Source of the DNA: Gordius sp. MW1
Lineage: Eukaryota; Nematomorpha; Gordioida; Gordea; Gordiidae
Assembly: GCA_964036665.1 (NCBI GenBank)
Contig: OZ038526.1
Span: 23,374,001-23,438,000 of the forward strand
Length of the DNA stretch: 64,000 nt
Direction: 5' to 3'
Below, piece after piece: positions 1-10,897 of this stretch. The notes under the pieces were generated by a model, which was given only the letters and a program-made list of their open reading frames with translations, had not been told where the DNA came from and made no database searches. The position numbers and the translations under genes were made by a program. Within the stretch, counting starts at the first letter, position 1. Every line of letters begins with the position of its first letter.

Positions 1-400
1 ACGTGGAGCAACAGCTGTTTAAAAAAATATTTAAATAAAAAATATTTGAAATATATAGGGTGTAATAGAAATTTTACTTGCTATTGGATAAGGTATGAAT
101 GGTACTAATTTTATATTTAAAATATTAAAAAACATAATTTAATTTATATTTTTGATTAAATTTATTTTTAAAAACCAAAATCTTATTAAAATTTTAAAGA
201 TAAAATTTATAAGAATGTATACCTGGTCTAGGCTGAGGTAGATAAAATGCTGTCGCTAACATAATAATCCTAAAGATTAATATTTTTTGAAATTTTTCCT
301 TTAGAAAATTAGATTTTAAATAATTTTTCGAGGAAAATAAAAATAAAAAATAATAAAAACTGAACATTAAATATTCTACTGAGCAATGAGTAAATGTACT
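1..400 (-). repeat. Copy 2 of a duplicated intron-exon block
   Basis: Bases 1 to about 400 match about 1639-2010 with few differences, including exon borders and intron sequence. The offset is 1638 bases. Part of that distance is a LINE fragment (758-1140), so the original unit was probably about 1.25 kb. Confidence 0.85.
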
Positions 401-1898
401 AAGCAAAATAATTTGTTCTCATTAAAAAAATATAATATTTTATAATTTATTGAATGTTCATTTATTTATTTTTAAATAATTTTTACCATATGGTATGTCG
501 GAACGAAATTCTAAAAATACAGAAATAATTATATTTATTTATTTTAGAATTAAATTTTTTCTGGAGCTGGTTGTGGTTTTTGAGATAAATTTAAATACTA
601 ATTTTTGTTTAATTAAATTCATTATTCAATCTAAATTTACAAACTTATTTTTAATTTTTGTAATGGATTTAATACAATTAAAATACATAATGTTGAAAGT
701 AATGTAAGGACTCAAATAATATAAAAGTTAAAAGTATTTAAGTATTTAATTCTAAGTGGCCTAAACGCCGGCTGGGACTACACTGCAGTGGATATATTTG
801 CCAAATCTAACGCCTCTCCCGACCTCATCTCTTATACTGAGAGAAAGATAGTGGAAAAATACAAATACCTCAGCAATATTATTTTTGTACGAGTAGTAGC
901 CACAACCCTCGGTAATCTAGGTCCCGAGGGCAGACAATTCCTTAAACAAACAACAAAATTTATAACCTCCATCACACACGATCCCAAAGAATGATTCTAC
1001 ATCAAGCAGAAAATCACCATGGAAATTGTAAAATCTAATACAATCTCAATCCATGGCTCGATGCCAGCTTATTAATTTAATATGTTTTAGCATATAACAA
1101 TACATATTTATTCGGAAATAAACTTCTATCGATTAAAAAAAATTGAATTTTTAAAAGTAATTTAATATTTATTCATTTTTTATTTAAATATAATTTTGAA
1201 AAATAGGATATAACATATTCATCAGATTGAATCGTTTAACATAAAATTAAAAAAAAAATTTGGATAAAATGGGACAATAGCTTAAATGAAAAAAAATGAA
1301 TTTTATAAAATAATAAATTAAATTTTGTTTAAATTTAAATTAATTATCGTGCAATAGGATAAATTGGCGCTAAAAAATTTAAATTTTAAATTCGAAATAA
1401 ATTTATATTTATATATTTTAGTTTTTTATTTTTTAAATATGTTTTTTTGTCATATAAAACACATTTCAATTGATTTTAAAGGCATTTAAGTATTTTGTAC
1501 GAATAAATTATATTTTATAAAATTAATATTTGTTAATTTCTCTATAATATTTAAGTCGATCGGTTTTTCTTTTGTACAAAACAAAATATTAAATCGTAAA
1601 AATAGATTTTGAATTTTACCTTGTCTTGGCTGATATGGACGTGGAGCAACAGCTGTTTAAAAAAATATTTAAATAAAAAATAGTTGAAATATATAGGGTA
1701 TAATAGAAATTTTACTTGCTATTGGATAAGGTATGAATGGTACTAGTTTTATATTTAAAATATTAAAAAACATAATTTAATTTATATTTTTGATTAAATT
1801 TATTTTTAAAAACCAAGATCTTATTAAAATTTTATTTTAAAGATAAAATTTATAAGAATGTATACCTGGTCTAGGCTGAGGTAGATAAAATGCTGTCG
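1..1898 (-). CDS. Pro/Arg-rich repeat micro-exons of the micro-exon gene
   Basis: Exons 1866-1898 and 223-255 (33 nt each) encode the identical peptide TAFYLPQPRP. Exons 1620-1652 and 1-14 (partial) encode VAPRPYQPRQ and its beginning. Between them 487-510 (24 nt) encodes FRSDIPY. All are phase 1 with AG/GT borders. The protein therefore repeats a Pro/Arg/Tyr module by genomic duplication of an exon pair with its intron. The gene leaves the window in the second copy, so more modules and the stop codon are probably to the left. The region around 570-590 reads QKPQPAP on the minus strand but lacks a GT donor, so it may be a decayed exon of the same kind. Confidence 0.75.
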
Positions 1899-4800
1899 CT
1901 AACATAATAATCCTAAGATTAATATTTTTTGAAATTTTTCCTTTAGAAAATTAGATTATAAATAATTTTTCGAGGAAAATAAAAATAAAAAATAATAAGA
2001 ATTGAATAAAAATTATAATTTTAAAAAATTTAATTATTACGTCTAACTTCGATTGTTTGAGAATCTTTGAAAAATGAATTAAAAATATAAATAAATATAA
2101 AAAAAATATAAAAAAGATTAAATTTGTATAATTTAAAACTACCTTTTCTTTGTTGTTTAAAATATTCTAGGAATAAAATTTAAATTAAATTTAAAAAACT
2201 TATAGAATATTTAAATGAAATCTTTACCTTTACATTGTTTTTCAATTTCTGTAGAAAAAGAATTATTTCAATTAAAATTTAATTTTAAAATAAATTATAT
2301 TAAATAAAATTTACTTTTATTTTTCTTTTTCAACTTTTTATCTCTTTTCTCATCATTTTCTTTGATATTAAAATTTGATAATTAAATAAAATAAAAGTTG
2401 ACATACAAAAAAAATAAATTCGAATTTAAATAATTGTCAAAATTAAACATTAGTTTATTGTAAAAAATGGAAAATTAAACGAAAACCTCATAAAATATTA
2501 AAATAAATAGGTTTGTTTTATTAATTTAATAAAACATTTATAAACATATTTATTTGTTTTCTACCAAAAAATTTAAATTTCCAAAATTTAGATATAATAA
2601 TATTTCTAACTACGTTGTTTTTCATATTCTTCCAAAAGCTCCAGTAATTTTCCTAAAATTAATTGACATATAATTAAAAATCTTTTCAACATTTTATCAA
2701 TATAAATAAATAATTTTTCAAAATTTTAATAATTTAAATATGATTTAGATTTAATTAAAAAACGTAAAAATAGCAAAAATACTAAAATTTTAACCGAAAA
2801 AAAGATTATATAATGTGAAATTTATATTTTTTAACAATTATTTTAGTAACAATTTAATAATAATATTTCTAATTAGGTTGTTTTTCATATTCTTCCAAAA
2901 GCTTTAGTAATTTTCCTAAAATTAAATTATTTAAATATAATTAAAAGACTTTTCAACATTTTATCAATATAAATAAATAAATTTTTCAAAATTTTAATAA
3001 TTTAAATAAACATTTGATTTAGATTTAATTAAAAAATCGTAAAAATAGCAAAAATACAAAAATTTTAACCGAGAAAAAGATTATTTAATGTGAAATTTAT
3101 ATTTTTTAACAATTATCTTAGTTACAATTTAAAATAAATTCACAAATATAAAATTAATATATAATACTAGATGAACCCGGCTAACGTTGTTTTGCCATTT
3201 ACCCGAGTGTATTAAATTATGTTGGAATTTTAGGGCATATACGGTGATAAAGCGGTTATTGAAGTAAAAATAAAGTTTGATGTCTATATGTTCTACTTCT
3301 ATTGTTCTATTTCCGTATACAGTGCAACGCGTACGAATACTCGAAGACTACTGGACCGATTTGGCTCGAACAAATCTTAAAACATGCTCCGGAGTGTCAG
3401 GAATAAACTGTGAAATTTTGAGCCAAATCGGTCTGGTAGTTTTCCAAAATTGGTGGCGGCATATATACACACACACACATAGTTCATTTTTATATATAAG
3501 ATATTTATATACTTTTTTTGTAATTTGAATCGTCTGCAATTAAGTAAATTAGTATAAAAATATTTTAAGCATAATTAGCAAAAAAATATCTATAATTTTA
3601 AATTATAATAAGTATTTTAATAAATTTTAGTTTACTATTAATTTAACATTTTAAAACAAATTTATTTTCGAATAAATATACGAATTTATAAAATTATATT
3701 GTTTAGAAAATTACAAAAAAAAACTTAAAAAAAGAATATTATTTGAATAAATAATAATTATTTTTCAAAATAAATAACCTTTTTTAATTTCTCTGAAATT
3801 AATACGATTATTTTCAACTTCATTTAAATTTTTCTTTAATATGGTATCTATAAGTTCAGTTTTGGTTTTTCCTTTGATTTCAAAAATCTCCATGTTCCCT
3901 TCTTTTACTAAAATTAAATAAAAATAAAAAATATTTGAAAAAAATAATAAAATTATAATTTTTACAACATTTTCATGATATTTTGCTGATAAATAACGAA
4001 CAAAATGTTAAATTTTCGATATTTTAAATACTATCTGTAAAATTATTAAATAAAATTAATAAAATTAAATATAAAACCATATTTATTAATATTTTTTTAA
4101 AAAAAACTACAATAAATTAAATTAATTTACTTTTTAAAGAATCAGCAAGGTTTAGTGGTCTCCTTATGTCTATATTTTTTAGGTATTTCAAAAAATTATT
4201 TTTAATCATATTTTTAAAATATTATAAATATATTTAAATAAACCTGTAACAAAATCTTTAAAAGGTATAACTAAAAAAATAATTTTTTTAATTTAAAAAA
4301 GGATTTTATAATAAAATTCTATGAAAAAATTTAAAGTATTGTTAAGTTTGTTACTTTCTCCGGTAATTAAATCTCTAACTCCGTTTTCTAAAAATATATA
4401 AATTATTAAAAAATAAATAAAATAAAAAATAGTAATTTCAAAAATGTTTTTTGTCATAAATTTTAAAATACTTAAGGTTCCATTTACAAGATCAACTAAA
4501 AATAAAAAAATACATAAATAAATTTATTAATAATTAAAAAAAATAATAGAAATTTTTTTTATTACTTTTATATTTTTGAATTAATGACCCTCTTTGATAT
4601 AATTCTATTTTAATAATAATCAAAAATTCATAAATAAAATATTTAATTTAATAAAAATCATATATAAATACCTATTAAAATTGCATTGGGCGACTCTAAA
4701 ATATAAAATCAAATGATTTTTTTATTAAATATTAATAAAAGGAACAAAAACAAAAAAAAAATATTTAAAAATTAAATATACCAAAAAAACTAGTAAAATT

Positions 4801-5240
4801 AAAATTAAAATTTAAAATATTAAAAATACTTGATATAGCTTCACGTAACGCTTTAAAAAAACAAAATTTATTAAAATATATTAAATAATAATTTTTTAAA
4901 TAAAAAAAATTTATTTACACATATCTAATTTTTTAATTTTGGTGTCGTAACCTATGGATAAAAAAATGAAAAAATTTTAGGTTTTAGTATAAATTCAAAA
5001 ATTAAAATAAAATTTTGCAAAAAGTTACCATCCATCTCGTTTGCAAAAACATAGGATCCAATAAACAGCATTCCCGCTATTATCTTTAAATTTAAATTTC
5101 ATAAAAATTTTGTGAATTTATTTTTGAATAAGAGAAAAATAAATAAAATCATCTAAAAAAAATAAAAAAAAATTACTTGAAAAAAGATGCAAAAATATAA
5201 AAATATATTTTTTTACTTTAATAATTTTGGAATTTTTCAT
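1..5240 (-). CDS. Micro-exon gene encoding a putative secreted protein (3' end outside the window)
   Basis: Reconstructed from AG/GT boundaries and frame. Exons in order: 5217-5240, 5029-5083, 4919-4951, 4830-4850, 4672-4695, 4566-4604, 4472-4495, 4355-4387, 4244-4270, 4131-4169, 3779-3907, 2614-2652, 2315-2359, 2228-2248, 2143-2166, 2041-2064, 1866-1898, 1620-1652, 487-510, 223-255, 1-14 (partial). Every complete exon after the second is a multiple of 3 (21-45 nt, one of 129) and starts and ends in phase 1. The joined frame stays open for about 246 codons with no stop at any junction. The product starts with a signal peptide, has a Lys/Glu-rich middle and ends in Pro/Arg-rich repeats. Schistosome micro-exon genes and aphid bicycle genes have similar architecture; sequence homology to either was not tested. 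No function is assigned. RNA-seq is absent, so individual junctions could shift. Confidence 0.8.
758..1140 (+). mobile_element. 3' fragment of the RLE-type LINE (copy A)
   Basis: A 5'-truncated copy within an intron of the micro-exon gene. It encodes GWDYTAVDIFAKSN, matching the conserved C-terminal WD-T-C-D-FA block of the longer copy at 29718-31745, and ends in an A-rich tail near 1131-1140. Sense is opposite to the host gene. Confidence 0.8.
1639..2010 (-). repeat. Copy 1 of the duplicated intron-exon block
   Basis: Partner of bases 1-400. It contains the start of the VAPRPYQPRQ exon and the whole TAFYLPQPRP exon. The high identity in intron sequence shows the duplication is fairly recent. 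Confidence 0.85.
2041..2652 (-). CDS. Lys/Glu-rich micro-exons of the micro-exon gene
   Basis: Exons 2614-2652 (39 nt, KLLELLEEYEKQ), 2315-2359 (45, NDEKRDKKLKKKNK), 2228-2248 (21, IEKQCK), 2143-2166 (24, YFKQQRK) and 2041-2064 (24, SQTIEVR). Each has AG/GT flanks, symmetric length and phase 1. The run is highly charged and probably helical or disordered, with one cysteine. The 39-nt exon has an almost identical second copy at 2877-2915 that has lost its donor. Confidence 0.7.
2877..2915 (-). pseudogene. Duplicated 39-nt micro-exon with lost donor site
   Basis: Nearly identical to the exon at 2614-2652, inside a tandem duplication of about 270 bp (about 2590-2856 and 2857-3130). The acceptor AG is kept, but the base pair after the exon is CT instead of GT, so it should not splice as a normal exon. 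Confidence 0.7.
3170..3505 (+). repeat. Degenerate short retroelement-like repeat
   Basis: Starts with an ACCCGGCTAACGTTG head and ends in a CA microsatellite and TATATATAAGAT. It contains mirrored segments around an 'accgatttggctc' motif. This layout resembles 3' ends of non-autonomous RTE-like elements; the family is an inference. A related head occurs at about 20255. There is no coding content. Confidence 0.45.
3779..3907 (-). CDS. Largest internal exon (129 nt) of the micro-exon gene
   Basis: Flanked by a T-rich AATTTTAG acceptor and a GTTATT donor, phase 1 to phase 1, 43 codons equivalent, no stop. It encodes a charged, helix-prone stretch beginning KEGNMEIFEIKGKTK and containing ELIDTILKKNLNEVENN. 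It is the only internal exon of conventional size in the gene. The downstream intron contains a retroelement-like insertion at 3170-3505 and a duplicated exon copy. Confidence 0.75.
4131..4951 (-). CDS. Eight symmetric micro-exons of the micro-exon gene
   Basis: Exons 4919-4951 (33 nt, YDTKIKKLDM), 4830-4850 (21, LREAIS), 4672-4695 (24, SPNAILI), 4566-4604 (39, LYQRGSLIQKYK), 4472-4495 (24, DLVNGTL), 4355-4387 (33, NGVRDLITGE), 4244-4270 (27, IPFKDFVT) and 4131-4169 (39, IRRPLNLADSLK). Peptides are the complete codons; each junction adds one residue. All have AG before and GT after, lengths divisible by 3, and one base before the first full codon. Because all are symmetric, any one could be skipped or duplicated without a frameshift. 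The exons stand out as islands of higher GC in introns that are almost pure A/T. I do not recognise the protein sequence. Confidence 0.75.
5029..5240 (-). CDS. Signal-peptide exons 1 and 2 of the micro-exon gene
   Basis: Exon 1 (5217-5240) is ATG plus seven codons, MKNSKIIK, ending at a GTAAAA donor. Exon 2 (5029-5083, 55 nt) follows an AAAG acceptor and reads IIAGMLFIGSYVFANEMD before a GTAACT donor. Together they give a basic n-region, a hydrophobic stretch of about 13 residues and a likely cleavage site near YVFA/NE, a classical secretory signal. The first exon joins in phase 0 and the second leaves in phase 1, which sets the phase of all following exons. The intron is 133 nt. This start was chosen because it is the only nearby ATG that gives an open frame into exon 2; a shorter start at the internal Met (MLFIG) is possible. 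Confidence 0.75.
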
Positions 5241-5289
5241 AGCTAATTCCCCGAGTATTGAAAGAATGAGAAAAAAAGGTTGTGAAAGC

Positions 5290-6640
5290 CAACTAATACT
5301 ACAAATTTATATCAGACTTATATAAATGCCTTTAGGGTAAATCGTAAATCACCGTGTAACTTTTCAAGAATTCCTTTATTATTTATTTTTATTTATTTTA
5401 CTTAATTTATTTTTATTTATATTATTTAACTTTATTTATTTTTTATTTTTAAAAATAACATAAGTATAATATGCGTTTATAAAATCAAAAATTTTAAATA
5501 TTTTTTAAATTAAAATAATTTATATTAAATTTAGTAAATATATTTAAAATATAAGATATAATTTACTTCCCTAAAATTTATTAAAATCAAAAATTAAAAT
5601 AAAAAGGAAAATTATATTGTTCATAAAATAAAAAATTTTATCTATGAATAGTTTGTTATTCTGGGACATGCCCTTAAGGTACTAACATTTAAAGTAACAA
5701 ATTCTTTATGTCTAGACAAGCAGTTTTTAAGAAAAAAATTATAAATACATTTAAAAATAAATAACATATTCTATTGAAAATAATAAAGAATATAAATAAA
5801 AAAACCGATTAAATCATTTTTTACTTCAATTTTACTTTTGCAAAAAATCGCAAATTTCTGTATTTTTTTAATTTGCAATAATTCTTAATTTATAAAATAA
5901 TTTAAAATATTTTTTAGATTTTAAAACAATGTTTGTAAAAATTTTATAACATGTTTTAGCGTTTTTATAGGGCACGAGAGGGTGTATAGTATATTATTCC
6001 GAAAGTAACTTATGAGGGACACAAATAGCCCCAAGGGTAGATTACAGATTTTTTTCTTAATTTTTTTTAAATATTTCAGCGCTTTTACAATAAAAGAATG
6101 GAATATTCTAGTAACTTTACAAGATAAATGATTTGTTTTTATTATTTAATATATAAATAATTTTTTTATTTTTGTAAAAATTAGAAATCAAAAACGTTTT
6201 TTTACTTTCAATCTAAATCTGGTTATTTTTAACTTGGGACGTTGTTATATTAACTCTAAATAAAATTATGCGAATTCCTGATTGTACATTTTTAATTATT
6301 AAAAATATCATTTGATACTTTTACAAAATTAAATTTCTAGAATTTAATTTAAAATAAAATATTTAAAAAAAACTAAATTTTTAGATCTTAATTGGAAACA
6401 AAAATAACATTTGTACATTTAGACGATGATTCAATGAATAGTAATTTTATCTGTTTTTTTAAATAAAATTTCTAATAGATACTTTTATTTTTTTTGTTTT
6501 TTTTATTTTTAAGAATAAGAATTATTGAACGGTATTTTAAAATATTATTTCCTTGTGTTTTCACATATATTTTACACAATTCATTTATTTAATTTAGAAG
6601 TTTCCTATTGAAATGAGTATGCATTTTTTTAATTTAGATT
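5290..6640. other. AT-rich intergenic spacer
   Basis: No convincing exon or element. Three short islands (about 5310-5355, 5655-5690, 5970-6050) share a loose 'CCCTTAAGGG'-like motif and may be decayed repeats. Confidence 0.5.
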
Positions 6641-7190
6641 TTTTACAGCCACCACAACGCAACCACCTATCACTCACATGCTCACTCCTTACAATTCTTC
6701 TTGAGCTAGCCAAATAATAAACTCCAAAAAGCCTATACAATCTCTAGGATTTCTAGAGGTGTTGGGGATTGCTTTAGTAATCTGTTAAACCAATCAATTG
6801 CCTTAATCACACACACGGGCGTAGTCAAGGGGGGGGGGCAGGGAGGGGTAGCTGCCCCTCTCTATATCCAAAAATTCACGGAAATTCAATAAAATTATGG
6901 CTCAAGTATCGCAAAAAGATCATTTGTCCTCCCTAAGTTATTATTGCCCCCTCCCCCTTCTAATTTCAATGCTGGCTATGTCCATGATCACACACAACTC
7001 GGCTAATCATAAGAATTGGGAAAGTCTCTTTACCTTGAGTCTTCACTCTAGCCATCCCCAACCCAGGTACCAAGCACCTCTCAAAGGACATTGAATCATC
7101 AATTTTGGAGATTGACCTCCTTAATCCCTTGAAACCAACCAAAGACTTTCAAGGGCCTTAGAGATGATTCCATAGAGGGGGGAGAGCAAA
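6640..7190. other. Unassigned moderate-GC segment interrupted by a MITE
   Basis: Sequence on both sides of the insertion at 6814-6986 appears continuous, but no open frame or known family was recognised. Confidence 0.35.
6814..6986. mobile_element. Short hAT-type MITE with 8-bp target duplication
   Basis: Ends CACGGGCGTAGTCAAG and, inverted, CATGGACATAGCCAGC. Flanked by ATCACACA at 6806-6813 and 6987-6994. The interior has a G-run followed by GCTGCCCC. Related copies occur at 37520-39493 and 38921-39033. Confidence 0.75.
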
Positions 7191-7199
7191 ATGTTTGAT

Positions 7200-7440
7200 T
7201 GAGGGGTGGCATAATAATAAATATTTTAAAATTTTAACGTTATTTTGTTTTATAGTTACAATTTTTTAAAATTTGGAGGCAACTGCCCCCCCCCAGCTTT
7301 ACTAGATACTCTAAGGCAAGGGGGTAAAATAACCGAAACCATTTCTTGTATTTTGCTAAATAGTTATTTATTTGATTCTCAAAAAACGCGTATTTCTGCA
7401 GTATTTTAAATGACCATCTGCCCACTGTATGATTTTTCAT
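7200..7440. repeat. G/C-run repeat related to the hAT MITE family
   Basis: Contains GGCAACTGCCCC and long C-runs like those in the 6814-6986 element, but no clear ends were found. Confidence 0.35.
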
Positions 7441-8517
7441 GCATTCAATTTTAAAAGCATTTCAATAAATTAAGAATATATAAAATATAATTGATAATTG
7501 TTTATTATGTAGAAAAATTTAAACAAATAGTTAAAGAGGGTCCAATTTTTCCGAATTTTTAAAGTACTACTTCTTTAAAGAGATATGGAAGTCAGTTAAT
7601 AAGCAAAAAAATAAAAATGATTTATTAGTATGGTTAATCACATTTTAAACTGTATTATACTATATTTGTTAATATCAAAAGGTCTTTAAGTGGGCAAATT
7701 TACTAATTAAAAATGGTACACTTTGCGTATGATATATACGACGGTAGGTTTTAATGGGAAGCAAAATCATCACACCCAGTTGATGACTAAGCTAAAAGGA
7801 TATCCCAACTAAATCAACAACATGAAGTCCGTTCAGCTCTCTTAAAATTCTGGAATCACGTGACTCAATCGCGCTAATCAACAATGCCACTTCAAACTCC
7901 TCCGGCCAAAAGCATCCCCAAGGTCAACCATTACCACCTGACCTCTCAAACGTCCCAGATATTCTCCTCGTGGGCTTCACTCTCCAGGAAGTGTTTGTAA
8001 AGACTCAACCGGGGACCTCGATGGGATACGATCAAAAAACGTTCAGACCTCATCAAACCCCAACTTGGGGTCACAGGCGCTACTAGCCAATTTAACCAAT
8101 GGAGGATACAATTCTCTCCTGAAATAGTTCCTCTCCTATTTGGTGGAAGCTCATTGATTTTAAAACCCGATGGTTCGAAATAATCACCTCTCGTATCCGT
8201 TCATCTCCGGCTTTTCTCCTTCCAAATTAACTTGGCTTTGGCGTGAAAGAAGGATGCGAGGCTGCTTGCCATGTAGCTCGAACATTTCGTGAGTCTTTCT
8301 TACCAAATGACCTCCTGGTCAAACTCGATTTTTAAATTAACCGAACCGCCTTTAGTGAACCGTTCATACTATAATTTTCTAAATTCCATCAGTTTTTGTT
8401 AAATAGCTATGATAACTAAACCTTTCTACATTTTGGGGACCGAATAATCAAGTCATCACAAGGGATCCAACAAGGCGATCTCTTGGCCCCTGCCCTCTTC
8501 TGTATGGCCATGCAAAC

Positions 8518-9733
8518 CAGAGATCAGAATGCCCGGGCCGGGCAACTGTCTTAAATTTTAATTTTCGGGCGGACCCGGGCGGGCACGCTTTGATAAGATT
8601 TGGGCTTAATTAAATTATTGTAGGGTGTGACTTTTTATATAAAATGTATTATTTTTGAAAATTTCTTGATTGAACTGCCTTAAGGTTACAGCTTCACCTT
8701 TAACCACACTTATAGTAATAGGAAAAGCTGCACATTTTTTATCCCCCGTGGGTTCGACACAATTTGATTAAAAATGGTATTTAAAATTGTATTTTAGTGT
8801 GCTTTATTAATGAAATTAAAAAAACTATATTAAGTGTAAATTAAAAAATTTGTTATTTTTTTATTTAAGAGAAAGCTTAGCTTAGCACCCCCTTCTTTTT
8901 ATTTAACCCTCGAGAGTATTTTGAAAATCCCGAATGCGAGAGCATTCGTGGGGTATATTTGGCCCCATTTTTTAACTTTATAACTAAACATTTATTCGTT
9001 GGGTACACATGAAAATTTACTTTTACGTCCTTTTTTTATTGCTTACTAACGCAACGCATGTGCGTGCAGTCTAGACAAACATCCAATTTTGTTAGGAGTT
9101 AAAAAGTAGATTAGAGAGAGATTATAAAATATTAAATAAGGAATGATTCATGAGAAAAGTGTTTTCCCTCTTTAAGTGTATAATATTATTTAAGTTTCAT
9201 ATTCAAATTTATTTTAACAAAAAGTTCCATTATTTATTCCATTCAGTAATTTATATTTATAAATTGTTTATTTTTTAAACAAACGTTAACACCTAATTAA
9301 CGAAAGACTAAATTATCCTAAGTTCAAATAAGTTTTTCTTATTTTCGAATCGATTCAAAATGAGAGAATCACATTAGTTTAACTAAAGTTAATTTAAAAA
9401 TCTGATTAATCAACTAAACGAATTTAAAGATAAAATTTCTTGGGTGTTCCGTTAATAAAAAATGCTGTACAATATAAGTTAGTGAATGTTATGATTTTAT
9501 AGCCTAACAAAATTTCCCCTTAAATATCTCTCCAAAATTTGGCTAGTTTTTATCGGGTAATTTTTAAGATAATTATAAAAAATTCGGGCTTAACGGACAC
9601 ATGTAATATTTCGGGCGGGCATTTCGGGCAGCTCTTGCGCTTTGAGCCGTGGGCGGGCCGGGCGGGCAGTTTAATCATAAAATTAAACCGGGCCGGGTTC
9701 GGGTAAAAATTTTTTAAACAAATCTGACCTCTG
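8518..9733. mobile_element. hAT-type non-autonomous element
   Basis: Terminal repeats CAGAGATCAGA and CAGAGGTCAGA, subterminal CCCGGGCCGGGC tracts, and 8-bp flanks ATGCAAAC (8510-8517) and ATGCAACC (9734-9741), one mismatch. No transposase frame is visible. It sits inside LINE copy B between conserved RT blocks and carries a piggyBac-like end at 8903. Confidence 0.75.
8903..8965 (+). mobile_element. Truncated piggyBac-like MITE end
   Basis: TTAA followed by CCCTCGAGAGTATT, matching the ends of the complete element at 18335-18947. No opposite end was found. Confidence 0.5.
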
Positions 9734-9942
9734 ATGCAACCATCATCGACAAACTCTCCTCTCTAACCTGTGGTACCTCGATGACGTATTCCAGGTTGGC
9801 CCAGTTGATTTAGTCGGGAAAATTCAGCAAGCTCAATATCACTCAGCCTAATCGCAGCGAATTGTGAGATGTTCACTAAGAATACCACAATCAACAAACT
9901 CTTCCTCCCATTTCCAGTTATTACAAGTGACGATTTTTATTA

Positions 9943-10897
9943 CAGCGTTTCTCTATTAGTTTGAACATCTTAACTCCCCTCCCGCACACTAGTAGGAGAG
10001 AAAAGGGTGATCAATCAAAGCTTTTAAAAAAGAACGCCCTTTCCTTCGCATGCAACTTACTCCCTCCCTGACCATTTACATGCCTTCGCTACTCTTACAT
10101 TATTGTTTGCCCTTTCTTATAATTTGCTGGTTTTGGTCAGAAATTTGTCGATTTTTTTGCCAAATTTTTTGATAAAAATGTGGCCGAAATTTTTAAACCA
10201 TTGCGTGGGATTTTAAATAAAAAAAACTGCTATTTTTTAAGTTTAAAATTTTATTTTTTAAAACATTTGGTGGTTTTTTCAAAGATTTTTTATTGCTAAA
10301 TTTTTTAAGGGACCAACAATTTAAAAAAAAGCAAAAAACTTAATTGCAAGTATAGAATATAGAATGACATTTTATCAAATTTTTTTACACATATACTAAT
10401 CTGAATATCTAATTTTTTTTTAAAACCTTTAAAATATTTCATACAAACTTCATACCAATTTTGTAATAAATTTTATAAATTTACATAACAGTTTTTTATT
10501 CAAAATTTCACGAAATATTTTCAAAATTTCGAATGTGGCAAAAAATCGACAATTTCTGAGAAAAACCACCAATGTTTAAAAAAATTACAATCTTACTTAA
10601 AAAAATAAAAGTTTCACAATTACGCAATAAATTAAAAATTTCGGCCACTTTTTTATCAAAAAATTTGGCAAAAAAATCGACAAATTTCTGACCAAAACCA
10701 GCAAATTATTTAAAAAAGGGCAAACAATAATGTAAGAGTAGCGAAGGCATGTAAATGGTCAGGGAGGGAGTAAGTTGCATGCGAAGGAAGGAGAGAGAAA
10801 GGGCGTTCTTTTTTAAAAGCTTTGATTGATCACCCTTTTCTCTCCTACTAGTGTGCGGGAGGGGAGTTAAGATGTTCAAACAAATAGAGAAACGCTG
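9943..10897. mobile_element. Foldback MITE with TA target site, Tc1/mariner-like
   Basis: Two long inverted arms (about 260 bp, near identical) start CAGCGTTTCTCTATT and are flanked by TA at 9941-9942 and 10898-10899. The interior is AT-rich with no ORF. The superfamily rests on the TA flank and CAG start only. Confidence 0.75.

Noticed and set aside
360..405. A 19-nt exon reading HLLIA on minus
   Set aside because: Length is not a multiple of 3 and the next frame hits a stop.
3277..3539. Overlapping ORFs of 83 and 63 codons
   Set aside because: They fall in a short repeat with mirrored segments and a CA microsatellite.
3965..4035. Further exons of the micro-exon gene between 3907 and 4131
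   Set aside because: The AG...GT candidates are 20 or 37 nt and break the frame.
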